From: Planctomycetaceae bacterium
GTDB taxonomy: Bacteria; Planctomycetota; Planctomycetia; Planctomycetales; Planctomycetaceae
Direction of reading: 5' to 3'
NCBI GenBank assembly: GCA_018699955.1
Contig: JABISG010000131.1
Span: forward strand, 1-64,000
Length of the DNA: 64,000 nucleotides
Under the pieces are notes generated by a model. The model saw nothing but the letters and a program-made list of their open reading frames with translations, ran no database searches and was not told the origin of the DNA. Of the stretch, positions 7,662-16,644 are shown piece after piece (positions within the stretch are counted from its first letter, which is position 1; every line of letters starts with the position of its first letter). The translations under genes and the position numbers were made by a program.

Positions 7662-7937
7662 TCAGCCGACTCGAATCTTCGGCCCGACCTCTGTGTCCGC
7701 CAACATATTATCTGTGGCTTTTGCTACCTTTTCCGATCCGCGTCCCGCGTTCAGGATTCGCTCGATTTCATCAGCCGAAAAATCGGCTTCGACGAGACGG
7801 TGCTTCAATTCCGTCTGCTCACGGTTCCGCGCCGCCTTCACCCAACCGTTCACAATGATTCCAACAAGAAAACAGAGGACCGGTCCGCCAAAGATCAAGC
7901 ACACCGCAATCAAACCCGTCAGATCACTATTGAACAT
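7662..7937 (-). CDS. Small single-pass membrane protein
   Basis: Encodes 91 residues. A hydrophobic helix spans about residues 7-30 (LTGLIAVCLIFGG onwards), followed by a basic segment (KAARNREQ) and a helical cytoplasmic part with FSADEIERILNAG, which looks like a short UBA-like or coiled helix. The ATG is preceded by AAGGGGAAATGAG, a good ribosome-binding site. Similar short proteins of one helix plus an EIERILNAG-type tail occur in planctomycetes without known function. It is probably a monocistronic gene. Confidence 0.65.
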   Translation of the reverse strand: MFNSDLTGLIAVCLIFGGPVLCFLVGIIVNGWVKAARNREQTELKHRLVEADFSADEIERILNAGRGSEKVAKATDNMLADTEVGPKIRVG

Positions 7938-8200
7938 CTCATTTCCCCTTCACCCTCAAACGCATGGACCCACAGCGACTCAGAAATCGCACTCGCCCGG
8001 TTGTTCGTCCCGCCACAGGCTATCTTAGCGGAAATCTCGTCTATTTCAAAAAAAATGTGGCCCAGCGGACCTCACAATTCGGCCTCACAATAACCCAAGA
8101 TATCAGGATGGCAGTAACACTGGAAAAAAGTGTTGTGCAATTGACGGCGGGTGGCTACGGTTGGGGAGTGTCACATCTCACACCCAAGGGGGATCCTGCC

Positions 8201-8752
8201 ATGCGATTCAGCTGCCTGTCGCTCGTTGTTGCCACAGCCTTTTCCATGCCCTTAATGGCCGCCGATGATACCGCGCGCACAAGGAAACAGGAGAAGAAGT
8301 CGAACGAATTTGAGCTGACGATCCGGAAAGATAACGGAGCATACGAGACTGCAGCGTTCAGTTTTCGCTTTGCGTCGCAGAGCCTGCGGGTTCATCGCAA
8401 CCTCGTCGACCTTGTCTACAATCGCTGTGGCAATCTGCACGTCAATGCACACGGTGGGATGAAGAGTCGAATTGCCGACCTCGGCGTCGTCAACTTCGAC
8501 AAAGTGGACACGGCACCGAAGAAAGGGTGGCGAATTGATTGCGCCCGGCCCCATGAAGGCCACGTATTTGTGCAGGAGATCAACGACGGACGGCAGAAAG
8601 CCTACATCAAATTTGTGGTCACCACAGTCCAACGCAACGGTACCTTGAAGGTGAAATGGTCGCCGTTGAAAGGGAATGAGCGTCGGCCGGAATTTCGTCG
8701 CGGCAGCGCCGGGACGATGGGGCAGTGTGGCGGCCTCCACCGAGAGCGGTAA
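8201..8752 (+). CDS. Exported protein of unknown function
   Basis: Encodes 183 residues. The chosen start MRFSCLSL opens a signal peptide (hydrophobic to about residue 18) with a likely cleavage after LMAADD-type Ala residues, and is preceded by AAGGGGGAT. The frame is open upstream to 7964, but those residues are not signal-like. The mature part is basic and has a beta-rich look (FELTIRKDNGAYETAAFSFRF). No family motif is recognised. The last 20 residues are Gly/Arg rich. Confidence 0.6.
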   Translation: MRFSCLSLVVATAFSMPLMAADDTARTRKQEKKSNEFELTIRKDNGAYETAAFSFRFASQSLRVHRNLVDLVYNRCGNLHVNAHGGMKSRIADLGVVNFDKVDTAPKKGWRIDCARPHEGHVFVQEINDGRQKAYIKFVVTTVQRNGTLKVKWSPLKGNERRPEFRRGSAGTMGQCGGLHRER

Positions 8753-8817
8753 GGGAACGCGAGCAATTCCCCCAATTGACCACCCGTTCGCGGCACCGAT
8801 GCGGGATTTCCGCCCGC

Positions 8818-8846
8818 TTGACGGCTGGCGGAACGATGTCTATCCT
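8818..8846 (+). promoter_or_regulatory. Sigma70-like promoter for tRNA-Phe
   Basis: TTGACG (8818-8823), a 17-bp spacer and TATCCT (8841-8846). Transcription would begin about 56 bases before the mature 5' end of the tRNA. This is the best promoter match seen in front of the gene; it is a pattern match only. Confidence 0.5.
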
Positions 8847-8908
8847 TGGGGTCGCTTTGGGAGAAATGGACGCAGTAACCGCCCGTAGGTTCCCGATTTA
8901 GGCGTTCC

Positions 8909-8981
<73 letters not shown>

Positions 8982-8987
8982 CTACAT

Positions 8988-9025
8988 AAGCCCGTAACTC
9001 ACATTGAGTTGCGGGCTTTTCTTTT
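8988..9025 (+). terminator. Rho-independent terminator of tRNA-Phe
   Basis: The stem AAGCCCGTAACTC / GAGTTGCGGGCTT (one internal mismatch, 5-nt loop) is followed by TTCTTTT. It starts 7 bases after the tRNA and is a typical intrinsic terminator. Confidence 0.85.
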
Positions 9026-9108
9026 GCGAGTTTTTCTTTTCCAGAGGGCAAATGCTGTCGCAGATTGTCCGGCCGCCGCTGATGTTCGGCCTTGCAGCGT
9101 CCCTAAAG

Positions 9109-10020
9109 TCAGGCGACGGACGTCGCAATGCGGCAGCAGCGCAGAAAGGAAAATGGTTTTTCGCCGGCAGGTGAGAGTTCCTGAAAATCCCGGTCAACCT
9201 GCATTGCCGCTTTCAGCAGGTCAAAAGCGGCCCACTTCGATTCGAGAGCGATGAGTTGCTCCATGCCGCCAGCAACCTGCCGGAACGCGTCCGGCATGAG
9301 TGATGAGACGGCGACGGCCGCGACCGGCGTGCGGCCGAGTTGCTTGTTGTTCAGCAGTTTCAACCCGCGGTGATGAAGCAGAACACAGCAAATCAATTCG
9401 TCGGGAAATCCCCAACCAAACATCAGCTGGGCAGCCGCTTCGGCATGATCCCACCGCTGAGTTTTTTGTTCAAACTGGTGTAGATCGATCGGGTCGTCAT
9501 CCTGGTTTTCGGTGAATTTGCGATACGTGGGAAACAGGTCGTTTGTGAGCGACGGCAGCAGGAAATCCTGCAGCATAGCTCCGGCGAACGCGACTTCGGT
9601 ATCGGTTTTCAGCAGTCGGGCAACATGCCGCGCAAACAGTGCTCTTTCCAAACTGTTCGTCCAAAATGATCGCAGATCGATCATCTTCGATTCCTGGCTG
9701 CGTAAAGCACGCTCGACCGCCTTGGTGAGCAGATAAAGTCGGCACTCTGTGACACCAACGAGCGCAACCGCTTGCTGAGCCGACTTCGCCTTCTGCGACA
9801 TGCCTCTGGCCGATGAGTTCACATACCGCAACAGTTCGCAGGTCAATCCCGAATCGGTCTCGATGATCTTGCCCAGTTCGGTGGCCGTGGCGTTGGGATC
9901 GTCGGCTCGTTTCGAGAACTTCGTCACAGCCAGCGGGAGAATTGGAAGCTTCACGCGTGATGGAATCGGTGACCGCGACTCCGTTCCGATCAATGAAATT
10001 CGCAGTGCAGTCCAGTTCAT
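9109..10020 (-). CDS. HDOD-domain protein
   Basis: Encodes 303 residues. The HDOD region runs over about residues 25-240: it opens LPILPLAVTKFSKRADDPNATATELGKIIE-type sequence, then LTCELLRYVNSSA, the helical middle with AFAGAMLQDFLLP, and LICCVLLHHRGL near 210. HDOD domains are HD-like but often lack catalytic metal ligands and act in signalling or stress control. The true HD pair is not obvious here, which fits. The C-terminal 60 residues carry no recognised domain. It is convergent with the tRNA transcription unit and has no close operon partner. Confidence 0.8.
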   Translation of the reverse strand: MNWTALRISLIGTESRSPIPSRVKLPILPLAVTKFSKRADDPNATATELGKIIETDSGLTCELLRYVNSSARGMSQKAKSAQQAVALVGVTECRLYLLTKAVERALRSQESKMIDLRSFWTNSLERALFARHVARLLKTDTEVAFAGAMLQDFLLPSLTNDLFPTYRKFTENQDDDPIDLHQFEQKTQRWDHAEAAAQLMFGWGFPDELICCVLLHHRGLKLLNNKQLGRTPVAAVAVSSLMPDAFRQVAGGMEQLIALESKWAAFDLLKAAMQVDRDFQELSPAGEKPFSFLRCCRIATSVA

Positions 10021-10537
10021 GCCAAATCTCCAGTTGCCTTCGTCACCTTACTACGATCACTCGACCGACAGAAATTTCGTGGCTGGTAAATCAACTGGCG
10101 GGAAAGTCGCGCGGCGGTGCCACAGTCGATTTCTGTTAATCTGTTTGCAACCGGCAAGTATAGGTCAGTCGAAGTCGGCAGGAGGGGAGACTGCCTCGCG
10201 CGGAAAGTATTCTCGCGCAAATGGCTCCGCAGACTTCTGCTGATGGGGAGGAAATATACGTATCGGAGTTTGTGAGGGGGAACTGCTGATCCATCAAACC
10301 CCGCGAAACCGATCCAAACGGCCGGTTTTTGATTCAATCCGCATGAGTAGTCGCAACGCATGCATCGCACGAGCGGGTTGCAGTGAATACGCAGGCCGTC
10401 CGATAGCAATTTCTTTGGTCGCAGCTCACATTCACCGAATTGTGGTGCGGCTCAGTTGTGACAACAACGAGGACGCGTCCACTTTTCCGCCAGACGGCAT
10501 GCAGTCAATTTCTGCTTGAACCATTGCAGCGCGCAGA
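10021..10537. other. 517-bp intergenic region without a recognisable gene
   Basis: Lies upstream of the HDOD gene and downstream of the DUF1501 gene. Open frames here are short or shadow the DUF1501 gene and have no homology-like features. There is no clear hairpin-plus-T terminator, tRNA or repeat. It may hold the HDOD promoter, but no strong -35/-10 pair stands out. Confidence 0.45.
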
Positions 10538-11908
10538 CTAAACCAGTTCTTCGAGCGGCTTGGTGCCGGTATCGATTGGGTTGCGCGGCGTTCCGGAGGG
10601 GTCGAAGATGCGTTCGGGGAGATCCAGAATTCCCATGTTGTGGTACAGCGTCGCAAAGACTTCCTGGAATTTGACCGGGCGGTCTTTGGGGACGGCCGCC
10701 GTTCGGTTGGTCGAACCGATGACCTGTCCGGTTTGCATACCACCGCCGGCCAGCAGCGCGAAGTTGGCGCGAGGCCAATGATCGCGGCCGGAGTTCTTGT
10801 TGATTTTTGGTGTGCGGCCGAATTCACCCCAGCAAACCACCGAGACATCTTTCTCCATGCCACGCTCGTGCAAATCCTGCAGCAGTGCGCTGAGGGCGTG
10901 ATCGAGCATCGGCAGGTCCTGCCGCGCGCGGCCGAAGGCGTTGCCGTGCCAGTCCCAGCGGCTGAAGTTCAGCGAGACGTACCGCGCACCGGCTTCAACC
11001 AGTCGGCGTGCGAGCAGCAGATTGGTTGTCATTTTCGGCGCGCCGTCGGCCCGAAACTTCGCATCGGGTTTGCCATAGCGGGCAACGATTTCCGGGTCTT
11101 CCTTCGACAAATCGAGAGCGTCGCTCAGATTCGACGACGTGAGAATTCCCAACGCCTGTTTGCTGAAAACATCCATTCCGTCCATCACGCCGGATGCGTC
11201 CGCTTCCCGCCGGAAGTTGTCCAACGACTGCCGCAGGTTGTTGCGTTGGTTTAACCGTTCCAGGCTGATTCCCTGCAGCACCATGTTCTCTGCCGTTTCA
11301 ACCTTGTTACTGCCCTTGCCGCTGACCAGACGGAAGGGGGCATGCCCCAGTCCGAGAAACCCGCCGTCGCCGGGATCGCCCCAACGCCGCTCTCCGGTGG
11401 GATACATCAGCGACATGTGCGGCGGCACGGCACGAGAGACCGGACCGGCCATTCGCGAAATCCACGCGCCGGCCGATGGTGTTCCGCCAACCGCCACACG
11501 TTTGTTACGCGGGTAACCGGTGACGCATTGATACAGATCGTGCTGCGGATTGGAATCGGCCATTGACCGGATGATGGCGAACCGATCCATCATCGCGGCG
11601 ACGCGCGGCATGAGCTCACAGATCTCGATGCCCGGGACGTTGGTGGCAATCGGGTTGAGTTCGCCACGGACTTCGGAGGGGGCGTCCGGCTTCAGGTCGA
11701 ACATGTCCTGATGCGGCGGTCCGCCGGGCAGCAGCACATTGATGACAGCCTTATGTGAATTGCGAATTCCGGCCGCCGCTTCGGCACGCAACAGTTGCGG
11801 CAGCGACATCCCTGCGGCACCCAGCGCACCGATTTGTAGAAAGCCGCGGCGCGACAGGCCGTCACACGTGGTCGATTTTGGTGCTTTGCGTCCAAGAATG
11901 GTAAGCAT
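10538..11908 (-). CDS. DUF1501 domain-containing protein, Tat-exported
   Basis: Encodes 456 residues. The start MLTILGRK is preceded by GGAG at good spacing; the frame extends 29 codons further but without signal character. A twin-arginine signal SRRGFLQIGALGAAG is at about 20-34. The body has the hallmarks of planctomycete DUF1501 proteins, which are distant relatives of sulfatase/alkaline-phosphatase-type enzymes: LLPGGPPHQDMFDLKPDAP, SMADSNPQHDLYQ, CWGEFGRTPKIN, GRDHWPRAN. In planctomycetes these genes usually pair with a DUF1553/DUF1549 cytochrome-type gene; no such partner is present here. The protein acts outside the cytoplasm; its substrate is unknown. Confidence 0.9.
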   Translation of the reverse strand: MLTILGRKAPKSTTCDGLSRRGFLQIGALGAAGMSLPQLLRAEAAAGIRNSHKAVINVLLPGGPPHQDMFDLKPDAPSEVRGELNPIATNVPGIEICELMPRVAAMMDRFAIIRSMADSNPQHDLYQCVTGYPRNKRVAVGGTPSAGAWISRMAGPVSRAVPPHMSLMYPTGERRWGDPGDGGFLGLGHAPFRLVSGKGSNKVETAENMVLQGISLERLNQRNNLRQSLDNFRREADASGVMDGMDVFSKQALGILTSSNLSDALDLSKEDPEIVARYGKPDAKFRADGAPKMTTNLLLARRLVEAGARYVSLNFSRWDWHGNAFGRARQDLPMLDHALSALLQDLHERGMEKDVSVVCWGEFGRTPKINKNSGRDHWPRANFALLAGGGMQTGQVIGSTNRTAAVPKDRPVKFQEVFATLYHNMGILDLPERIFDPSGTPRNPIDTGTKPLEELV

Positions 11909-12166
11909 CGCAATTCTCCAGCCCCACAGGGCGTTGGTGTATTCGCAGTCGGTTCTGGTCCCCTCATGATACCAAATCGGCACCCAACGCATCAATCGAT
12001 ACTTGTTTTATCGGTTCGGGTGGTGTTGCAGCAGAATCCGCTGTTCCGGTTGTGACGGTCGTTGTGAGTCGTTCTTCTCAGCCCAAAATTGCGGTCGTGC
12101 GTCGCTTGAACGGTTGTGATATGCTGAACAAACTTGGTCACCATTCCCGTTCGCGCGAGGTGCAGG

Positions 12167-13264
12167 ATGTTCTTCCGAACCGCCGCTCTGATGTTGTTTC
12201 TTGTCACGATTCCGACGATCACCTTGGCGCAGTTGCGCACCGGTTCTCGGGCGACGAATCGGAAAACGTCGAAGACCAGGACGACCGTTTCTGTCGAATT
12301 GCTGGCCGATGCTCAGGCCAACGGTTTGACCGCACAACAATGGGGTCGGACCTTCGACAAGATCGGTTACACCGTCCGAATTCGGCGGGCCATTCTCAAA
12401 GAGAAGCCGGAAATCAAAGAGCAAACGCGGGGAAGGCTGCGCGAGGTCAAGGTGATTGGCAAGCTTGACCGCAGCGGCCGACTGATTTTCGCCGATCGCA
12501 CATTTTCGCCATCCCAGGGAGCCAAGTTGGCCGAGTGGCTGCGGTCACTGGAAGTCTACGGGGCACAAGGTTCTCCCAAAGGCAAACCGGTTTGGGGGTT
12601 GGATAAATCGCAGTTCGATATTCTTTTCAATGCGCTCTCCCCCAAAGTGGAAGCCGATATTCAGGGACAATCTCTCAACGCTGCGATCACGGCGATGAAA
12701 CTTCCCGCAACGTATCCCCTGCGGTATACCGTGGCGGCGAAACAGCGGCTTGGAACGCCGAGTGCAAATCAAAGGCCCGTACGCGAGTTGCTCAAAGGTC
12801 ACAGCAAAGGGACGGCTTTGGCGTTGGCGTTACGCGAATTTGGATTGGGTTTTCGCCCCCAGCGCATGCCCAACGGCGGGTTGGAACTTTCGATTGAATC
12901 GCGGGACAAAGTGAGCGACGTCTGGCCGATTGGCTGGGACCTGAGAGCACAGCGTGCGAAAACTGCACCACAGTTTTTCAAGCTGGTCCCCGTTGAGTTG
13001 GACAAAGTGAATCTCGTCGATGCGCTCACTGGAATTGCGACGGTGACTGACGTTCCGATTCACCTCGACCGTTTCGATATCGAAGCGCGGGGCATCGATG
13101 TGGACAGGATCGTGATTTCCTATCCGGCAAAGAAGACGTCATGGAGTCTGTTGCTGCGCAGCATCACAACGCCGTACAAGTTGACGCGAAAGTTTCGCAT
13201 CGACGAAAACGGCCGACCGTTTGTGTGGGTCACACCTTTGGTGCCGAAGCGACGCGCGAAGTAA
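12167..13264 (+). CDS. Exported protein of unknown function
   Basis: Encodes 365 residues. The chosen ATG has GAGG about 7 bases upstream and opens a signal peptide (MFFRTAALMLFLVTIPTITLA, likely cleaved before Gln). Residues 20-40 are basic and Thr/Ser rich. The mature part is mixed alpha/beta without recognised motifs, containing two similar-looking halves ending in IVISYPAKKTSW and a basic C-terminus. The pattern resembles planctomycete-specific secreted proteins. No operon partner: the next gene starts 83 bases on and is metabolic. Confidence 0.65.
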   Translation: MFFRTAALMLFLVTIPTITLAQLRTGSRATNRKTSKTRTTVSVELLADAQANGLTAQQWGRTFDKIGYTVRIRRAILKEKPEIKEQTRGRLREVKVIGKLDRSGRLIFADRTFSPSQGAKLAEWLRSLEVYGAQGSPKGKPVWGLDKSQFDILFNALSPKVEADIQGQSLNAAITAMKLPATYPLRYTVAAKQRLGTPSANQRPVRELLKGHSKGTALALALREFGLGFRPQRMPNGGLELSIESRDKVSDVWPIGWDLRAQRAKTAPQFFKLVPVELDKVNLVDALTGIATVTDVPIHLDRFDIEARGIDVDRIVISYPAKKTSWSLLLRSITTPYKLTRKFRIDENGRPFVWVTPLVPKRRAK

Positions 13265-13347
13265 CGCTTGCGGACACATGCTTTGGGGATTACGCTCTGA
13301 AGACTCCGTCTCGCCCCAGCCGCCTCTTGCACTGAATAATTGTCTGC

Positions 13348-13836
13348 ATGTTTACCGGCCCGCAAATTGTCGAATTGATTTCAGAATTGGGCATTACGCA
13401 CGTGGTGTGGGTTCCCGATAGCACGCTGGGGCAATGGGAAGAGGCGCTCACCGCGGCACCGAACATTGAATTGGTGCGCGTGTGCCGCGAAGGGGAAACG
13501 TGGGCGGTGGCGGCGGGCCTGCATCTGGGCGGTGCGCGGCCGTTGGTTATTATCCAATGCACCGGGCTGTTCGAGTCGGGCGATGCCCTGCGAAACGCGG
13601 TTCACGATTACAAACTGCCGTTGTTTGCAATCGTCGGCTATCGCAGCTACTTGAACCAGAGCACGCTACCCGGCGATACCTGCCTGGTATTCACCGAGCC
13701 AATTCTGGACGCGTGGCGACTCGACTATCGACTGATCGATGCGCCGGAAAAGTTCTCCCAAATTGGCGAACACTACATTGCCTGCCGCGAAGCGGGTAAA
13801 CCGGGAGTGGCGTTGATTGCAGAAGGGAAAGCTTGA
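13348..13836 (+). CDS. Thiamine-diphosphate enzyme, PYR-domain subunit (ComD/phosphonopyruvate decarboxylase-like)
   Basis: Encodes 162 residues, the size of a single pyrimidine-binding domain, as in the alpha subunit of sulfopyruvate decarboxylase (ComD). Visible features are VVWVPDSTLG (19-28), CREGETWAVAAGLHLGG (46-62) with the cofactor-activating Glu at 48 or 50, and PLVIIQCTGLFESGDALRN. The companion TPP-binding domain is the next gene, whose TTG start overlaps this stop. Together they would decarboxylate a 2-oxo acid; sulfopyruvate or phosphonopyruvate are family precedents, but nothing here fixes the substrate. No neighbouring gene of coenzyme M or phosphonate synthesis is present. Confidence 0.8.
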   Translation: MFTGPQIVELISELGITHVVWVPDSTLGQWEEALTAAPNIELVRVCREGETWAVAAGLHLGGARPLVIIQCTGLFESGDALRNAVHDYKLPLFAIVGYRSYLNQSTLPGDTCLVFTEPILDAWRLDYRLIDAPEKFSQIGEHYIACREAGKPGVALIAEGKA

Positions 13837-14432
13837 ACAAAATGACGCTGTCGCTGGTGGAATCACTGCAAGTGCTAAGCGAGGTGCGCGACGACGCAGT
13901 TGTCGTGACGGCTATGGGAGCTTCACGAGAATGGATGGCGATTGGGTCACATCCGCTCGACTTCAACTTTGTGCCGTCCAGCATGGGGCAGGCGCCCGGG
14001 TTGGGTCTGGGAATCGCGTTGGCGAGGCCGGACCGTAAGGTCATCGTTTGCAACGGCGACGGCTCGACGTTGATGAATTTAGGAGCGTTCGTCACGCTGA
14101 CGGCCGCAGCGGCGGAAAACCTAACGCTGTTGATCTTCGACAACGGTGTGTACGAAGTGACCGGAGCGCAGTTGACGCCGGCATCGACAGCGTCGGGACC
14201 GGACGGCCGGTGCGTTGATCTGGCCGCTGTGGCACGCGCCGCCGGTTTTCAGTCGCTGTATGAATTCGACGATATCGACAAATGGCGGGAGCAGGCGCGG
14301 ACGGTGATTGACCAACCGGGACCGACCTGTGCGGTGCTGAAGGTGGCACCGATTCCCGGCGCCGTCGGCCCGAAGTCGCCGGGACCAGCGCCGGAACGAG
14401 CGCGAGCATTTGCTGCGGCGCTGCGCGATTGA
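13833..14432 (+). CDS. Thiamine-diphosphate enzyme, TPP-binding subunit (ComE-like)
   Basis: Encodes 199 residues. The ThDP/Mg motif begins at GDGSTLMNLG (75-84) and ends near FDNGVYE (102-108), with Asn104 in the metal-ligand place. MGQAPGLGLGIALA (51-64) is the usual preceding loop. The TTG start overlaps the previous stop (TTGA) and has AGAAGGG at suitable distance; an ATG three codons later (13842) is an alternative. The overlap implies translational coupling and a 1:1 complex with the PYR subunit. The C-terminus is Pro/Ala rich. The gene is followed by a strong inverted repeat. Confidence 0.82.
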   Translation: MNKMTLSLVESLQVLSEVRDDAVVVTAMGASREWMAIGSHPLDFNFVPSSMGQAPGLGLGIALARPDRKVIVCNGDGSTLMNLGAFVTLTAAAAENLTLLIFDNGVYEVTGAQLTPASTASGPDGRCVDLAAVARAAGFQSLYEFDDIDKWREQARTVIDQPGPTCAVLKVAPIPGAVGPKSPGPAPERARAFAAALRD

Positions 14433-14435
14433 TGT

Positions 14436-14492
14436 GTGCCACTGGCGTGTCGCCAGTGTTCACGCCCTGAACTGGCGACACGCCAGTGGCAC
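14436..14492. repeat. Inverted repeat of two CACTGGCG palindromes (22-bp arms)
   Basis: The arms 14436-14457 and 14471-14492 are perfect 22-bp reverse complements around a 13-nt loop, and each arm is itself a hairpin (CACTGGCG/CGCCAGTG). It lies 3 bases after the ComE-like stop, between convergent genes. No T-tract follows. The same hairpin unit occurs at 6-24. Confidence 0.85.
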
Positions 14493-14525
14493 CCCAACAT
14501 CGGTGGCAGACATCATGCCAACCGC

Positions 14526-14546
14526 GCGGGGCGTTGCCCCGCCGCT
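14526..14546. repeat. GC palindrome, GCGGGGC family (copy 1)
   Basis: GCGGGGC-GTT-GCCCCGC forms a 7-bp stem; the 21-bp sequence is identical to 42013-42033. Downstream on the plus strand comes CGGTTTTTA, so it could also stop transcription from the TPP-enzyme genes. It lies 10 bases before the dnaB stop. Confidence 0.75.
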
Positions 14547-14555
14547 CAACGGTTT

Positions 14556-15965
14556 TTAGAAACCACCGTCGCTGCTGCCGCTGTCATCGCCGAAGTAGCC
14601 ACCGTCCGGTTCGACCAGCGGACTAAGGTTTTCAAACCGCATGATTTCGGCCCGCCACGTCAACGGAACGATGCCGGTCGGACCGCTTCGGTGTTTAGCG
14701 ATGATGACTTCGGCTACGCCCGGTTGGTCGGTTGGGTCGTAGGCATCGGGCCGATGCAAGAATGTGACGAGGTCGGCATCCTGTTCGATGGCACCGCTTT
14801 CCCGCAGGTCGGCCAACCTGGGGCGTTTGTCTTCGCGCATTTCAACGCCGCGATTCAACTGCGCCAACGCAATCACCGGAATCCCCAATTCCTTTCCGAT
14901 GTTCTTGAGCCGTCGCGTGATGAGGGCAATCTGCTGTTCGCGGGGAGCCTGCCGGTCTTCCGGTTCGACAAATTGCAGGTAGTCGATCACCATCAGTCCG
15001 ATGTCGTTTTGCCGTTTCAAACGGCGGGCAATGGCCCCCATCTGCCCCACCGTGCGGCCGGGCTTGTCGTCGATGAACAGCGGGATCTCGCTCAATTCCT
15101 GCGACGCCTTCATCAACTTGTCTCGCTCCTCTTCGTCCAGGTCGCCAGAGCGTAGTTTGTGACCGTTGATTTGCGAGCGAATGCAGAGAAAGCGTTCGGC
15201 GAGTTCCAATCGCGATTGTTCCAGACTGAAGAACAACACCCCGCGGCCCGTTGCCGCTGCAATGTTGACGGCCCAGTTACAAGCGAGCGCCGTCTTTCCC
15301 ATACTGGGCCGAGCGGCGAGAATAATTAGTTCCGATGGTTGCAGGCCGTTGGTCTTTGCGTCGAAGTCGGTGTAGCCGGTAGGCAACCCGCTGAAACTAT
15401 CGTCGCTCTCCAATCGCTCGTTAATGCGGTCCCAGGCGTCGATCAGGATGTTGCCGATATCGAAATGAGCGGTTTCTTCCTGCCCTTCCAGAATCTGGAA
15501 GATCTGTTTTTCGGCCGATTGCAGCAACTCTTCGGTATCGCCAGCCGGGTCGTAACTTTCGCGGAGGATTTCGGTGCAGGCGTAAATCAGGCTTCTCTGT
15601 ACCGACTTGTCGCGAACGATGTTGGCATAATATCGGGCGTGCCCTGCGTGCGGCACGCTTTCGAGGACCTCGACCAAATAGGGAACGCCGCCGACCTCTT
15701 CCAGTTCGGAATGGAGGGCCAACTCGTTGCCCAGTGTGACCGCATCGATTCCGCGAATACCGGAATCGTGCAGCTTGGCAATGGCCGCATACATTCGCCG
15801 GTGGGCATCGCCGTAGAAATGGTCGGCATCGAGAAACTCGGCGACTTCGTCAATTGCCTCGTTGACGAGCAGGATACTGCCAAGCACGCTGCGTTCGGCG
15901 TCGAGGTTCTGGGGCGGAAGCCGATCGAACAGGTTGTTTGTCGATACCGCGGGCGCAGTGGCCAT
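14556..15965 (-). CDS. dnaB: Replicative DNA helicase DnaB
   Basis: Encodes 469 residues, normal for DnaB. The N-terminal domain (NLDAERSVLGSIL at 20-32, AHRRMYAAI at 54-62) binds primase. The RecA-like helicase core follows: SGLPTGYTDFD (192-202), Walker A AARPSMGKTALA (217-228), LFFSLEQS, and MVIDYLQF with the Walker B Asp. It unwinds DNA as a hexamer at replication forks. It is the last gene of the block rplY-pth-rpsF-ssb-rplI-dnaB, and the rplI-dnaB association is common in bacteria. The end region is Gly/Ser/Asp rich and ends SSDGGF. Confidence 0.97.
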   Translation of the reverse strand: MATAPAVSTNNLFDRLPPQNLDAERSVLGSILLVNEAIDEVAEFLDADHFYGDAHRRMYAAIAKLHDSGIRGIDAVTLGNELALHSELEEVGGVPYLVEVLESVPHAGHARYYANIVRDKSVQRSLIYACTEILRESYDPAGDTEELLQSAEKQIFQILEGQEETAHFDIGNILIDAWDRINERLESDDSFSGLPTGYTDFDAKTNGLQPSELIILAARPSMGKTALACNWAVNIAAATGRGVLFFSLEQSRLELAERFLCIRSQINGHKLRSGDLDEEERDKLMKASQELSEIPLFIDDKPGRTVGQMGAIARRLKRQNDIGLMVIDYLQFVEPEDRQAPREQQIALITRRLKNIGKELGIPVIALAQLNRGVEMREDKRPRLADLRESGAIEQDADLVTFLHRPDAYDPTDQPGVAEVIIAKHRSGPTGIVPLTWRAEIMRFENLSPLVEPDGGYFGDDSGSSDGGF

Positions 15966-16013
15966 CGCTTTCCCCTCCTGGGCCGGGAATCATCCGTCCG
16001 GGTTACGGCCCGC

Positions 16014-16529
16014 TTAAGTCGCTGCGGCCGTCACCGGAACAACCCACACTTTGACGGCCGTTTCCACCTTGGCATGCAGGGCTATTTTGACGGTGTACAT
16101 TCCCAGTTCTTTCAGCGGACCTTCCAACTGAACATGATCGGGATCGACGGCGAATGACGCAGCTCGCAAAGCCTTGGCGATATCGACGGCAACAATCGAG
16201 CCGTACAGATGACCGTCTTTGTTGGCATTGGCTTCCAGCGTGACGCTGTACTTGCCGATGGCTTCGGCCTGCCGACGCAGGTCTTTCAGCCGGCTGACCT
16301 GCAACTCTTCGAGGCGCAGCCGATGCTGCTCGACCATTCGCTTGTTGTGGTCGGTGGCGATTGTTGCCAAGCCTTGCGGCAACAAATAGTTGCGTGCGAA
16401 TCCCGGCTTGACCCGGACAACGTCGCCCTGTTCGCCAAGTTGCGGGACCTTTTCTGCCAGCAGGACATCCACCGAAGTCTTGGTGGTTCCACTAACCGTC
16501 TTCTGATTTCCTGATCGCCGTCGTACCAT
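16014..16529 (-). CDS. rplI: Large ribosomal subunit protein bL9
   Basis: Encodes 171 residues. The L9 signature is DVLLAEKVPQLGEQGDVV followed by VKPGFARNYLLPQGLA; the C-terminal lobe has KDGHLYGSI. It binds 23S rRNA. Compared with most L9 proteins it has an N-terminal basic extension of about 20 residues (MVRRRSGNQKTVSG) before the first strand. The ATG at 16529 is chosen because the only upstream start is a TTG adding unlike residues; no strong ribosome-binding site is seen. It is 48 bp upstream of dnaB and downstream of ssb. Confidence 0.95.
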   Translation of the reverse strand: MVRRRSGNQKTVSGTTKTSVDVLLAEKVPQLGEQGDVVRVKPGFARNYLLPQGLATIATDHNKRMVEQHRLRLEELQVSRLKDLRRQAEAIGKYSVTLEANANKDGHLYGSIVAVDIAKALRAASFAVDPDHVQLEGPLKELGMYTVKIALHAKVETAVKVWVVPVTAAAT

Positions 16530-16644
16530 AATCAATCGCGTTCCGAATTTCAGTTTTGTATTGGAGTGGTTTCGAGAAACACTCGTGGGCAACCGTTGGG
16601 TCGCCGTGTTGATTGTGTGGATTCACGCTGAATGCAAACAGAGA

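Noticed and set aside
10432-10863. 143-codon minus-strand frame beside the DUF1501 gene
   Set aside because: It overlaps the end of the DUF1501 gene in another frame and its translation is Arg/Ser/Thr rich with no motif.
14436-14492. CRISPR repeat pair
   Set aside because: There are only two inverted copies with a 13-nt loop; CRISPR repeats are direct, multiple, and separated by spacers of about 30-40 bp.
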